Source: Simplicispira sp. 125
GTDB taxonomy: Bacteria; Pseudomonadota; Gammaproteobacteria; Burkholderiales; Burkholderiaceae_C
Length of the DNA stretch: 64,000 nt
Reading direction: 5' to 3'
NCBI RefSeq assembly: GCF_003096555.1
Contig: NZ_QEKM01000001.1
Location: forward strand, 1,240,001 to 1,304,000
Within the stretch, counting starts at the first letter, position 1, and every line of letters starts with the position of its first letter. Below the pieces are notes generated by a model. It worked only from the letters and a program-made list of their open reading frames with translations. It did not search any database and was not told the DNA's origin. Of this stretch, positions 27,098 to 35,916 are shown piece by piece. Both the position numbers and the translations under genes were made by a program.

Positions 27098-27751
27098 TCA
27101 GGGCGGCAAGGGCGCTGCGGGCTTTTTACCTTGAGCAGCTTCGTCGGCTTGCCGTTGCTGCACACGCGCCTTGCGGGCCGTGGCGGCCTGCAAGCGTTCG
27201 GCTCGCCGCAAGCGTTCGCTCTCTGCCTTTTGCTGCACAGCCTGGTTGTGCTGTGCCTGGGCTTTGCGTGCGGCTCGCTGGCGCTCTGCCAGATGATGGG
27301 CACGCTGATCCGCGTGGGCCTCTTCCGTATTGCGGTCAACGCGGCCTGGGGCTACCGCAGGCCGCGCAGGAGTTGGTACCGGTGCGGTGCGCGCGCGCTG
27401 GCGCTGCCGGATGTCTTCGAGACGCTGGGCCGCACGCTCCTGGCGCTCGGCCTCATCCCACACGGACTCGCGCTGGCGCAGCACAGCCTGGGCATCGCGT
27501 GCATGGCGCCGGGCCTTGCGCAGGCAGTCTTCAACGGCGAAACGCTGGTAGCAATCAGCCTCGGACTGCCGCAAAGCCTGGGCGATGGCCTCCCGCTCCT
27601 TGCGCACGGCCTGTCGCCCAGCGGCCCGGGCAGACACTTCAGAGGGTGCGGGAACGGAAGCCGCACGCCCGTCCTCCGGCAACACCTGGGCCCAGGCTGC
27701 CATGGCCATGAAAGCGGCGCCCAGGAAGGCCAGAGAGACTGTCCGCTTCAC
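27098..27751 (-). CDS. Secreted basic, Gln/Arg/Ala-rich hypothetical protein
   Basis: A 217-residue protein not recognised as any named family. Residues 1-22 form a signal peptide (MKRTVSLAFLGAAFMAMAAW, cleavage after AWA). The rest is highly charged, rich in Arg, Gln and Ala and predicted to form long helices or coiled coil (QAVRKEREAIAQALRQSEAD), with a Pro-rich break (PVPTPARPAVAP) and a Pro-rich tail. Two cysteines (CYQRF, CLRKA) could form a disulfide in the periplasm. It overlaps the zapE stop by four bases (ATGA), so it is translationally coupled to zapE. Confidence 0.75.
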   Translation of the reverse strand: MKRTVSLAFLGAAFMAMAAWAQVLPEDGRAASVPAPSEVSARAAGRQAVRKEREAIAQALRQSEADCYQRFAVEDCLRKARRHARDAQAVLRQRESVWDEAERQERAAQRLEDIRQRQRARTAPVPTPARPAVAPGRVDRNTEEAHADQRAHHLAERQRAARKAQAQHNQAVQQKAESERLRRAERLQAATARKARVQQRQADEAAQGKKPAAPLPP

Positions 27752-28857
27752 GTCAACCCCGTGTCGACGACGCGGCGTTCCAGGGCCAGGTATTCCTTGG
27801 ACTGCATTTCATTGAGGCGCGAGACCGTGCGTGGAAATTCATGCACCAGCGGTCCTTCGGTGTAAAGCTGCTCGGGCGGCACCGCGGCAGAGAGAATGAG
27901 CTTGACGCGCCGGTCGTACAGCACGTCAATAAGCCAAGTGAAACGCCGCGCAGGCGACGCCATGCTGACGGGCATGTAGGGCACATCAGAAAGCAGCACA
28001 GTATGGAACTGCGTGGCAATTTCGAGGTAGTCATTCTGCGATCGCGGTCCGCCGCACAGGGTACGAAAATCGAACCACACCACTCCGCCCGCCTTGCGCC
28101 GTGCCGTAATTTCACGGGCTTCAATGTGCAGCACCGGGTCTTCATCGCGCACCTCCGCCAGCTGATCGAAAGTGCGCTCCATCTCAGCGTCGGCCAGAGC
28201 CCCCAGCGGCGTGTGGTACAGCTGAACCTGCTCCAGGGTGCGGCTGCGGTAGTCGGTGCCGTTGTCGACGTTGATGACTTCCATGCGCTCTTTCAGTAAA
28301 GCGATGGCGGGCAGGATGCGGTCGCGGTGCAAGCCGTTCGGATACAGGCCATCGGGTTCGAAATTAGAGGTGGTGACAAATCCCACACCATTTTCGAACA
28401 GGGCCGCCAGCAGCCGGTGCAGGATCATGGCGTCGGTAATGTCCGCCACGTGAAATTCATCGAAGCAGATCAGCTTGTAGCGCTTGGCAATGCGTGCGCC
28501 CAGCACATCCAGCGGGTTCACCGTACCTTGCAGGCCCGCCAACTCGCGGTGCACCTCGCGCATGAATTCGTGAAAGTGCAGGCGCACCTTGCGCTTGAGC
28601 GGCACGGCGTTGAAGAAGCAATCCATGAGGAAGCTCTTGCCGCGCCCCACTCCGCCGTACATGTACACGCCCCGCGGAATATCGGGGCGGTTGATCAGCT
28701 TCTTCAGGGCGCTGGAGCGCTTGGACTTATAGGCAGCCCACTCGTCGGCACAGCGCTGCAGGGCCTGCACCGCACGCAGTTGCGCCGGGTCGCTCTGAAA
28801 GCCCTTGCTGGCCAGCTCAGCCTCGTAGGCCTGGATTACTGACGAGGACAAAGGCAA
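27748..28857 (-). CDS. zapE: Cell division ATPase ZapE (AFG1 family)
   Basis: AFG1/LACE1-like ATPase, 369 residues; in E. coli ZapE destabilises FtsZ rings under low oxygen or heat. Walker A is GGVGRGKSFLMD, Walker B is LICFDEFHVADI, and the family features LHFHEFM, TSNFEPDGLYPNGL and RFTWLIDVLYDRRVKLILS are present. It lies downstream of lpdA on the same strand, separated by a dispersed stem-loop repeat, so it may be read through from the 2-oxoglutarate dehydrogenase operon, a conserved order in Burkholderiales. Confidence 0.94.
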   Translation of the reverse strand: MPLSSSVIQAYEAELASKGFQSDPAQLRAVQALQRCADEWAAYKSKRSSALKKLINRPDIPRGVYMYGGVGRGKSFLMDCFFNAVPLKRKVRLHFHEFMREVHRELAGLQGTVNPLDVLGARIAKRYKLICFDEFHVADITDAMILHRLLAALFENGVGFVTTSNFEPDGLYPNGLHRDRILPAIALLKERMEVINVDNGTDYRSRTLEQVQLYHTPLGALADAEMERTFDQLAEVRDEDPVLHIEAREITARRKAGGVVWFDFRTLCGGPRSQNDYLEIATQFHTVLLSDVPYMPVSMASPARRFTWLIDVLYDRRVKLILSAAVPPEQLYTEGPLVHEFPRTVSRLNEMQSKEYLALERRVVDTGLT

Positions 28858-28867
28858 TTCTCCATAC

Positions 28868-28924
28868 TATAAAAACAATAGCTACTAACGCTTATCCAAT
28901 AAGCGCTAGAGCCATATTTTTCTA
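28868..28924. repeat. Dispersed stem-loop repeat, copy 6
   Basis: AAAAACAATAGCT..AACGCTTAT-CCA-ATAAGCGCTAGAGCCATATTTTT, a complete copy between lpdA and zapE, which are transcribed in the same direction. Confidence 0.8.
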
Positions 28925-28937
28925 CAAAACAAAAATA

Positions 28938-30365
28938 TCAGAAGTTCAAGGTGCGCTTGTCCACTGCCAGCGCAGCTTCCTTCATCGATTCGGAGAGCGA
29001 CGGGTGGGCGTGACAGATCCGGGCGATGTCCTCGCTGCTGGCCTTGAACTCCATGGCGACCACCGCTTCTGCAATCAACTCGCTGGCCATAGGCCCAACG
29101 ATGTGTACGCCCAGAATTTCATCTGTGCTTGCATCGGCCAAAAACTTGACCATGCCCGTGGTGTCACCCAGGGCGCGTGCGCGGCCATTGGCCAGGAAGG
29201 GGAAGGTACCCGCCTTGTACTGCACACCTTCCTGCTTGAGCTGCTGCTCGGTGCGCCCCACCCAGGCAATTTCTGGGCTGGTGTAGATGACCCAGGGGAT
29301 GGTGTTGAAATTGACATGTCCGTGCTGGCCTGCGATACGCTCGGCCACGGCCACGCCCTCTTCCTCTGCCTTATGGGCCAGCATGGGGCCGCGCACCACA
29401 TCGCCCACCGCCCAGACGCCCGGCAGATTGGTCTTGCAATCGGCATCGACGACGATGGCGCCGCGCTCGTCCAGCTGCAAGCCCACAGCCTCATGATTCA
29501 GGCCAATGGTGTTGGGCACGCGGCCGATCGACACGATGAGCTTGTCCACATCCAGGCTGACAGCCTCACCCTTGGCGTTGGTGTAGGCGACGTTCACGCC
29601 CTTTTTGCCGGACTTGATTTCGCCAATTTTCACGCCCAACTCGACCTTCAGGCCTTGCTTGTCAAAGGCCTTCTTGGCTTCCTTGGCGATCTGCTCATCC
29701 ACGGCGCCGAGAAAGGTGGACAGGCCTTCCAGAACGGTGACTTCGGCACCCAGGCGGCGCCAGACCGAACCCATCTCCAGCCCGATCACGCCCGAACCGA
29801 TCACGCCCAGCTTCTTGGGCACCGCGCCAATGCGCAGCGCACCGTCGTTGGACAGGATGTTCTCTTCATCAAACGCCACGCCAGGCAGCGCTCGCGCATT
29901 CGACCCCGTAGCCACGATGACTTGCTTGCCCACCAGGGACTCTTCAGTAGCGCCGGCGACCTTGATCTCGTAGCCGCCTTCCACCGTGCGCACAAAGGAG
30001 CCGCGGCCATGGAAGAAACTGATCTTGTTCTTTTTGAACAGGTAGAGGATGCCGTCGTTGTTCTGTTTCACCACCGCATCCTTGCGGCCGACCATCTTGG
30101 CTACGTCCATCTTGACGCCCGTAGCGGTGATGCCATGGTCTGCAAAGTGCTTGTTGGCGTGTTCAAAATGCTCAGACGACTGCAGGAGCGCTTTGGACGG
30201 AATGCAGCCCACGTTGGTGCAGGTGCCACCGGGCGCGGGGCCGCCCTTTTCATTCTTCCACTCGTCAATGCACGCAACGTTGAAGCCTAACTGGGCAGCG
30301 CGAATTGCACCGATGTAACCGCCGGGACCACCGCCGATGACGATGACGTCAAATTGTTTACTCAT
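28938..30365 (-). CDS. lpdA: Dihydrolipoyl dehydrogenase (E3)
   Basis: FAD enzyme that reoxidises the lipoyl arm of 2-oxoglutarate dehydrogenase with NAD+. The 475 residues carry the FAD-binding [17 protein letters not shown], the redox disulfide in [16 protein letters not shown], the NAD site [35 protein letters not shown], and the C-terminal catalytic His-Glu in [13 protein letters not shown] 30365 aligns with the family start; a GAGG lies upstream. It is the third gene of sucA-sucB-lpdA. Confidence 0.96.
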   Translation of the reverse strand: MSKQFDVIVIGGGPGGYIGAIRAAQLGFNVACIDEWKNEKGGPAPGGTCTNVGCIPSKALLQSSEHFEHANKHFADHGITATGVKMDVAKMVGRKDAVVKQNNDGILYLFKKNKISFFHGRGSFVRTVEGGYEIKVAGATEESLVGKQVIVATGSNARALPGVAFDEENILSNDGALRIGAVPKKLGVIGSGVIGLEMGSVWRRLGAEVTVLEGLSTFLGAVDEQIAKEAKKAFDKQGLKVELGVKIGEIKSGKKGVNVAYTNAKGEAVSLDVDKLIVSIGRVPNTIGLNHEAVGLQLDERGAIVVDADCKTNLPGVWAVGDVVRGPMLAHKAEEEGVAVAERIAGQHGHVNFNTIPWVIYTSPEIAWVGRTEQQLKQEGVQYKAGTFPFLANGRARALGDTTGMVKFLADASTDEILGVHIVGPMASELIAEAVVAMEFKASSEDIARICHAHPSLSESMKEAALAVDKRTLNF

Positions 30366-30452
30366 GGGGAAAACCTCATTCAATGGGTTGAAAACCCACC
30401 AGGCGCAGCGCCCAAGGGTGCCGCGCGGGTGGGTCGGGCCACGTGCAGTGGC

Positions 30453-31697
30453 TTAGATGTCGAACAGCAGGCGGGAAGGATCTTCCAAAGCCTCCTTCAT
30501 GGCGACCAGGCCCAGAACGGCTTCGCGGCCGTCGATGATGCGGTGGTCGTACGACATGGCCAGGTAGTTCATCGGACGGATGACGATCTGGCCGTTTTCC
30601 ACCACGGCACGGTCCTTGGTCGCGTGTACGCCCAGAATCGCTGACTGTGGCGGGTTGATGATGGGCGTGGAGAGCATGGAGCCGAAGGTTCCGCCATTGC
30701 TGATGGAGAACGTGCCGCCCGTCATTTCTTCAATGCCCAGCTTGCCGTCCTTGGCCTTTTGGCCGTACTCGGCGATCTTTTTCTCGATCTCGGCAAAGCT
30801 CATCTGGTCGGCGTTGCGCAAAATCGGCACCACCAGACCACGGGGCGAACCCACAGCGATGCCGATGTCGAAATAGCCGTGGTAAACGATGTCGTTGCCG
30901 TCGACCGATGCATTGATCACAGGGTACTTCTTGAGCGCATGCACCGCTGCCTTCACGAAAAAACTCATGAAGCCAATCTTGACGCCATGCTCTTTAGAGA
31001 AAGCGTCCTGGAACTTCTTGCGCATCTCCATCACCGGGGCCATATTCACTTCGTTGAACGTGGTCAGGATGGCATTGGTCGATTGCGATTGCAGCAAACG
31101 CTCGGCCACACGGGCGCGCAGGCGGCTCATGGGAACACGCTGCTCAGGACGATCGCCCAGATCAGGCTTAGCCGCCGGAGCCAAAACCTGGGGCAGTGTC
31201 TTGGTCGGCACACCGGTGGGAATCACCGAGGCGGTGGACTGCACGCCGCCAGCCACGGCTGCGAGCACATCGCCCTTGGTCACGCGGCCATCCTTGCCTG
31301 TGCCTGCCACGGCGCTGACCGACAAATGGTTGTCTGCCAGCAATTTGGCGGCAGCCGGCATGGCCACATCATTCTTGCTGCCACCTGCAGAGGCTGCGAC
31401 GGGCGCTACAGCAGCCGGTGCCGCAGGCGCTGCGGGTGCCGCAGCACCGACTTTGCCTTCGGTGTCGATGCGCGCGATGAGTTGCTCTGCCGTCACGGTA
31501 GCGCCGTCGGCCTGCACGATCTCGGCCAGCACGCCCGCAGCGGGCGCCGGCACTTCGAGTACGACCTTGTCGGTTTCAATCTCGATCAGGATCTCGTCGA
31601 TGGCGACAGCATCACCGGCCTTTTTCTTCCATTGCAGCATGGTGGCCTCGGCCACGGACTCGGACAACTGGGGGACTTTGACTTCTACGATAGCCAT
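30453..31697 (-). CDS. sucB: Dihydrolipoyllysine succinyltransferase (E2)
   Basis: Core of the 2-oxoglutarate dehydrogenase complex, 414 residues. Domains in order: one lipoyl domain with the lipoylated lysine in [11 protein letters not shown], an Ala/Pro linker ([16 protein letters not shown]), a peripheral-subunit-binding domain ([21 protein letters not shown]), and the catalytic domain with [31 protein letters not shown] and the active site [12 protein letters not shown]. It sits 52 nt after sucA. Confidence 0.96.
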   Translation of the reverse strand: MAIVEVKVPQLSESVAEATMLQWKKKAGDAVAIDEILIEIETDKVVLEVPAPAAGVLAEIVQADGATVTAEQLIARIDTEGKVGAAAPAAPAAPAAVAPVAASAGGSKNDVAMPAAAKLLADNHLSVSAVAGTGKDGRVTKGDVLAAVAGGVQSTASVIPTGVPTKTLPQVLAPAAKPDLGDRPEQRVPMSRLRARVAERLLQSQSTNAILTTFNEVNMAPVMEMRKKFQDAFSKEHGVKIGFMSFFVKAAVHALKKYPVINASVDGNDIVYHGYFDIGIAVGSPRGLVVPILRNADQMSFAEIEKKIAEYGQKAKDGKLGIEEMTGGTFSISNGGTFGSMLSTPIINPPQSAILGVHATKDRAVVENGQIVIRPMNYLAMSYDHRIIDGREAVLGLVAMKEALEDPSRLLFDI

Positions 31698-31748
31698 TTT
31701 GAATTCTTTCCAGAGAGGTGTTTTGTACTGAGTGAGGGGTTTCCGGCC

Positions 31749-34625
31749 TTACTTGGTCAGGACAAAACCCTTGAGCTTGGCGAAGGCACCTTCGACCAGG
31801 GCTTTTTGCTGCTCCTGGTGCAGATGCGAATAACCCACCGCCGGCGATGCGGAGGCCGCACGGCCCGAGTAGCCCAACTTTTGGCCATCGAGCATGTTTT
31901 CGTAGATGTTGTGCTGGATGAAGAACCAGGCACCCTGGTTTTGCGGCTCGTCCTGGCACCACACGATCTCAGTCGCCTTGGGGAAGCGCTTGAGTTCCGC
32001 TGCAAAGGCCTTGTGCGGGAATGGGTAGACCTGCTCGACGCGCACGATGGCCACGTCCAGGCTGTCCAGTTCAGTGCGGTGCTTGACCAGGTCGTAATAC
32101 ACCTTGCCTGAGCAAGCAATGACGCGCTTGACCTTGGCAGCATTGCGCACGACATCCTGGTTGTGCTCCGGAATCACCGTCTGGAAACTGCCCTTGGTGA
32201 ACTCGGATAACGGCGAAGCCGCGTCCTTGTTACGCAACAGCGACTTGGGCGTCATGATGATCAGGGGCTTGCGCAGGTTGCGCACCATCTGGCGGCGCAG
32301 CACATGGAAGATCTGGCTTGCCGTAGTGGGCTGCACAATCTGCATATTGGCGTCAGCCGCCAACTGCATGAATCGTTCGAGGCGGGCCGAGCTGTGCTCG
32401 GGGCCCTGGCCTTCATAGCCGTGCGGCAGCATCAGGGTGATGCCGTTCACACGGCCCCATTTCACTTCACCCGAAGCGATGAACTGGTCGATCACGACCT
32501 GCGCACCGTTGGCGAAGTCGCCAAACTGCGCCTCCCAGATCACCAACGTGTTCGGATCATTGGAGGCATAGCCGTATTCGAAAGCCAACACCGCTTCTTC
32601 CGACAGGATGGAATCGATGACAACAAAAGGCGCCTGGTTGTCCGCCACGTTCTGCAGCGGAATGTAGCTGCCCACGTCCCACTTCTCGCGCTTTTGGTCA
32701 TGAATGACCGCGTGGCGGTGCGTAAAGGTGCCACGACCGCAGTCTTCGCCCGACAGACGCACCGGATAGCCACTGGCCACCAGCGAAGCGAAAGCCATGT
32801 GCTCGCCCATGCCCCAGTCCACCGGGACTTCCCCACGGCCCATGGCAGCGCGGTCGTCATAGACCTTCTTCACCAAGGAGTGCGGTGAAACAGACTCTGG
32901 AATGGTGGTGATCTTCTCGGCCAAGCGCTTCCATTCGGCCAACGGAATCGCTGTGTCGCCAGCATCAGTCCACTTCTTGCCAAGGAACGGACTCCAGTCC
33001 ACTGCGTACTTGCTCTTGAAGTTGGTCAGCACCGGATCGACCGTGTGCTTACCAGCATCCATGGCGGCGCGGTAGGCTTTGGCCATGTCGTCGCCCAGGG
33101 TTTCGCCCATGCCCTGCGTGGCCAGGCGATCGGCATACAACTTGCGCGTGCCGGGGTGCTGACCGATCTTCTTGTACATCAGGGGCTGCGTCAGACTGGG
33201 GGTGTCTTGCTCGTTGTGGCCGAGCTTGCGGAAGCAGACGATGTCCAGCACCACGTCCTTGCAGAACTCCATGCGGAATTCCAGCGCCAACTGCATGGCC
33301 AGCACGACGGCTTCAGGGTCGTCGCCATTGACGTGCAAAACCGGCGACTCGATCATCTTGACGATGTCCGTGCAGTACAACGTGGACCGCATGTCGCGCG
33401 GATCAGAGGTCGTGAAGCCGATCTGGTTGTTGATGATGATGTGCACTGTGCCGCCGGTGGAATAACCACGGGTCTGTGCCAATGCCAATGTTTCCTGGTT
33501 CACGCCCTGGCCAGCAAAAGCCGCGTCACCATGCACCAGCACAGGCAGCACCTGCTTGCCTTGCGGGTCTGCGCGACGGTCCATGCGAGCCCGCACAGAG
33601 CCTTCGACCACCGGGTTCACGATCTCCAGGTGAGAAGGATTGAAGGCCAGCGATAAATGGACGGGGCCACCAGGGGTCGAAACATCGGAACTAAAGCCCT
33701 GGTGGTACTTCACGTCACCGGAGGGCAGATCTTCAGGCGCAGTGTGGTCGAATTCTGCGAACAGGTCCTTGGGCATCTTGCCCAGTGTGTTGACCAGCAC
33801 GTTCAACCGACCACGGTGGGCCATGCCAATCACGATTTCCTGGACGCCCCGCGCACCTGCTGCACTGATCAGTTCATCCATGGCGGCAATGAAGCTCTCG
33901 CCCCCTTCGAGCGAAAAGCGCTTCTGGCCGACATACTTGGTGTGCAGAAAACGTTCCAAGCCTTCGGCCGCCGTCAGGCGATCCAGAATGCGCTTCTTGC
34001 GTTCTGGGCTGAAATTAGGTTTGCTGCGAATGCTTTCGAGCTTTTGTTGCCACCAGCGCTTCTGGTTCTGGTCGGTGGCATACATGAATTCGGTACCGAT
34101 GGTGCCGCAATAGGTTTCGTGCAATGCGTTGAGCAATTCGCGTAGCGGCATTTTTTCTTTGCCGAAGAACGTGTTGCTGGCGTCAAACACCGTTTCCAGG
34201 TCAGAGTCACTGAAGCCGTAGAACGACGGTTCGAGTTCTGGAATGGCCGGGCGCTCGGTGCGTTTGAGCGGATCCAGGTCGGCCCAACGTTGTCCCACGT
34301 TGCGGTATGCAGCGATGAGCTGTTGCACGGCGGTACGTTTGCGGCCCATTTCGGCATCGGCGCTGGCCACCACCACCTTGGTACCACCTGCCTTGGCGCG
34401 CTCGGCGAAGGCATTGACGACCGGCATGTGGGGCACGTCCTTGGCATTGCTGCCATCCACCGCAGGCACATGCTGCAGGGCATCAAAATATTCTCGCCAG
34501 GTGTCCGGGACGCTACCGGGGTTGGCCAGGTAGTTTTCGTACATTTCCTCGACATAGGGCGCATTGCCGCCGAAGAGGTAGGTGTTGCCTTGATAGGCTT
34601 GATAGACGGACGTTGTCTCGCTCAT
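31749..34625 (-). CDS. sucA: 2-oxoglutarate dehydrogenase E1
   Basis: Thiamine diphosphate enzyme of the TCA cycle, 958 residues, near the usual 930-960. Hallmarks: YLFGGNAPYVEEMYENYL at the N-terminus, GMAHRGRLNVLVNTLGK, the ThDP/Mg site GDAAFAGQGVNQETLAL with NNQIGFTTS, HNEQDTPSLTQPLMY, and LPHGYEGQGPEHSSARLERF. First gene of the operon; GGAGG lies about ten bases before the ATG. Divergent from the permease gene over 243 bases, where the promoter must lie. Confidence 0.97.
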   Translation of the reverse strand: MSETTSVYQAYQGNTYLFGGNAPYVEEMYENYLANPGSVPDTWREYFDALQHVPAVDGSNAKDVPHMPVVNAFAERAKAGGTKVVVASADAEMGRKRTAVQQLIAAYRNVGQRWADLDPLKRTERPAIPELEPSFYGFSDSDLETVFDASNTFFGKEKMPLRELLNALHETYCGTIGTEFMYATDQNQKRWWQQKLESIRSKPNFSPERKKRILDRLTAAEGLERFLHTKYVGQKRFSLEGGESFIAAMDELISAAGARGVQEIVIGMAHRGRLNVLVNTLGKMPKDLFAEFDHTAPEDLPSGDVKYHQGFSSDVSTPGGPVHLSLAFNPSHLEIVNPVVEGSVRARMDRRADPQGKQVLPVLVHGDAAFAGQGVNQETLALAQTRGYSTGGTVHIIINNQIGFTTSDPRDMRSTLYCTDIVKMIESPVLHVNGDDPEAVVLAMQLALEFRMEFCKDVVLDIVCFRKLGHNEQDTPSLTQPLMYKKIGQHPGTRKLYADRLATQGMGETLGDDMAKAYRAAMDAGKHTVDPVLTNFKSKYAVDWSPFLGKKWTDAGDTAIPLAEWKRLAEKITTIPESVSPHSLVKKVYDDRAAMGRGEVPVDWGMGEHMAFASLVASGYPVRLSGEDCGRGTFTHRHAVIHDQKREKWDVGSYIPLQNVADNQAPFVVIDSILSEEAVLAFEYGYASNDPNTLVIWEAQFGDFANGAQVVIDQFIASGEVKWGRVNGITLMLPHGYEGQGPEHSSARLERFMQLAADANMQIVQPTTASQIFHVLRRQMVRNLRKPLIIMTPKSLLRNKDAASPLSEFTKGSFQTVIPEHNQDVVRNAAKVKRVIACSGKVYYDLVKHRTELDSLDVAIVRVEQVYPFPHKAFAAELKRFPKATEIVWCQDEPQNQGAWFFIQHNIYENMLDGQKLGYSGRAASASPAVGYSHLHQEQQKALVEGAFAKLKGFVLTK

Positions 34626-34868
34626 ATTCCGCTGACCTCCGCTTTCCTTGAGAAAGCATTTGGTGGTTTAACAAACCTTCCGCGACACGGCTGAACCGGT
34701 TGGCGGATGCGACTGTGGCTGGGGAAGGGCCTGGTACGAACTCGATTGTGCCATTGATCGCTGAAACCTGGCGCCGTTGCGCCTCATTTGTTTCATGCAC
34801 ACCGTCCGCGCGATGCGGCTCTGGCGTACATTCAGCGCCTTGCATTGTTGCCGAACCGACACACACCC

Positions 34869-35915
34869 ATGAACCAGCCTACGCTCCAGAACAAGACCCT
34901 CTTGCTGCTCCTGGTCACGGTCTCCGTGGCCTTCGCAGCGATTCTTTTCCCCTTTTATGAAGCCGTTTTTTGGGGTGTTGCGCTGGCCATTCTTTTCTCG
35001 CCGCTGCACCGCAAGGTACGTAAACGCATGCCAGGCAAGCCCAATCTGGCTGCGCTGTCGACCCTGCTGCTGTGCCTGGTGGTGGTAATCCTGCCCATGA
35101 CGCTGCTGAGCATTTCGCTTGTGCAGGAGGCCACCCATGTGTACGAGCGGCTGCGCTCGGGCCAACTGGATTTCGGCACCTATGTGCAGCAGGTCATTGC
35201 CGCCCTGCCCGCCTGGGCCGTGAGTCTGCTCGACAGCCTGGATCTGACCAGTGTGGCCGCACTGCAGCACAAGCTGTCTACGGTGTCGGTGCAGGCCAGC
35301 CAGTTGCTGGCGACCCGCGCACTGAACATTGGGCAGAACACCCTTCAGTTTGTGGTGAGCTTTGGCGTGATGCTGTATCTGCTTTTCTTTTTGTTGCGCG
35401 ATGGCCAGGCGCTGGGGGCGCGTATCCGCAGGGCTATTCCGCTGGACGAAAGCCATAAACAGGATCTGAGCAGCAAGTTCATCACCGTGATCCGCGCCAC
35501 CCTCAAGGGGAACATCATGGTGGCCGCCACGCAGGGCTTGCTGGGGGGATTCATTTTCTGGGTGCTGGGAATTCAAGGGCCCGTACTGTGGGGGGTCCTG
35601 ATGGCTTTTCTGTCCCTCTTGCCGGCTGTAGGCGCCGGTCTGATCTGGGGCCCGGTGGCCATCTATTTCTTTGCCACAGGCGCTGTATGGCAAGGCAGCA
35701 TATTGACAGCTTATGGCGTGGGAGTGATCGGGCTGGTGGACAACATCTTGCGGCCCATCCTGGTGGGGAAAGACACCAAGATGCCCGACTATGTGGTGCT
35801 CATCTCTACCCTTGGCGGCATGACCCTGTTCGGCCTGCATGGTTTTGTCATCGGGCCCGTGATCGCTGCATTGTTCATCGCCATCTGGGACCTGGTCACG
35901 CCCCCCGGCCCCTGA
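34869..35915 (+). CDS. AI-2E family transporter (PerM/YdiK type)
   Basis: A 348-residue polytopic membrane protein of the AI-2 exporter superfamily. Hydrophobic helices come in the usual pattern (two near the N-terminus, a long soluble stretch around 75-160, then several), with family motifs PFYEAVFWGVALAILFSPLH, ATQGLLGGFIFWVLGIQGPVLWGVLMAFLSLLPAVGAGLIW, and LRPILVGKDTKMPDYVVLISTLGG. Substrate is unknown; members handle very different cargo. ATG 34869 removes a 27-residue polar extension. Ends one base before the convergent regulator gene. Confidence 0.9.
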   Translation: MNQPTLQNKTLLLLLVTVSVAFAAILFPFYEAVFWGVALAILFSPLHRKVRKRMPGKPNLAALSTLLLCLVVVILPMTLLSISLVQEATHVYERLRSGQLDFGTYVQQVIAALPAWAVSLLDSLDLTSVAALQHKLSTVSVQASQLLATRALNIGQNTLQFVVSFGVMLYLLFFLLRDGQALGARIRRAIPLDESHKQDLSSKFITVIRATLKGNIMVAATQGLLGGFIFWVLGIQGPVLWGVLMAFLSLLPAVGAGLIWGPVAIYFFATGAVWQGSILTAYGVGVIGLVDNILRPILVGKDTKMPDYVVLISTLGGMTLFGLHGFVIGPVIAALFIAIWDLVTPPGP

Positions 35916-35916
35916 A

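Noticed and set aside
30759..32111. 450-codon frame across sucB and sucA on the plus strand
   Set aside because: It spans the gap between two confirmed minus-strand genes and has no domain; a chance open frame in GC-rich DNA.
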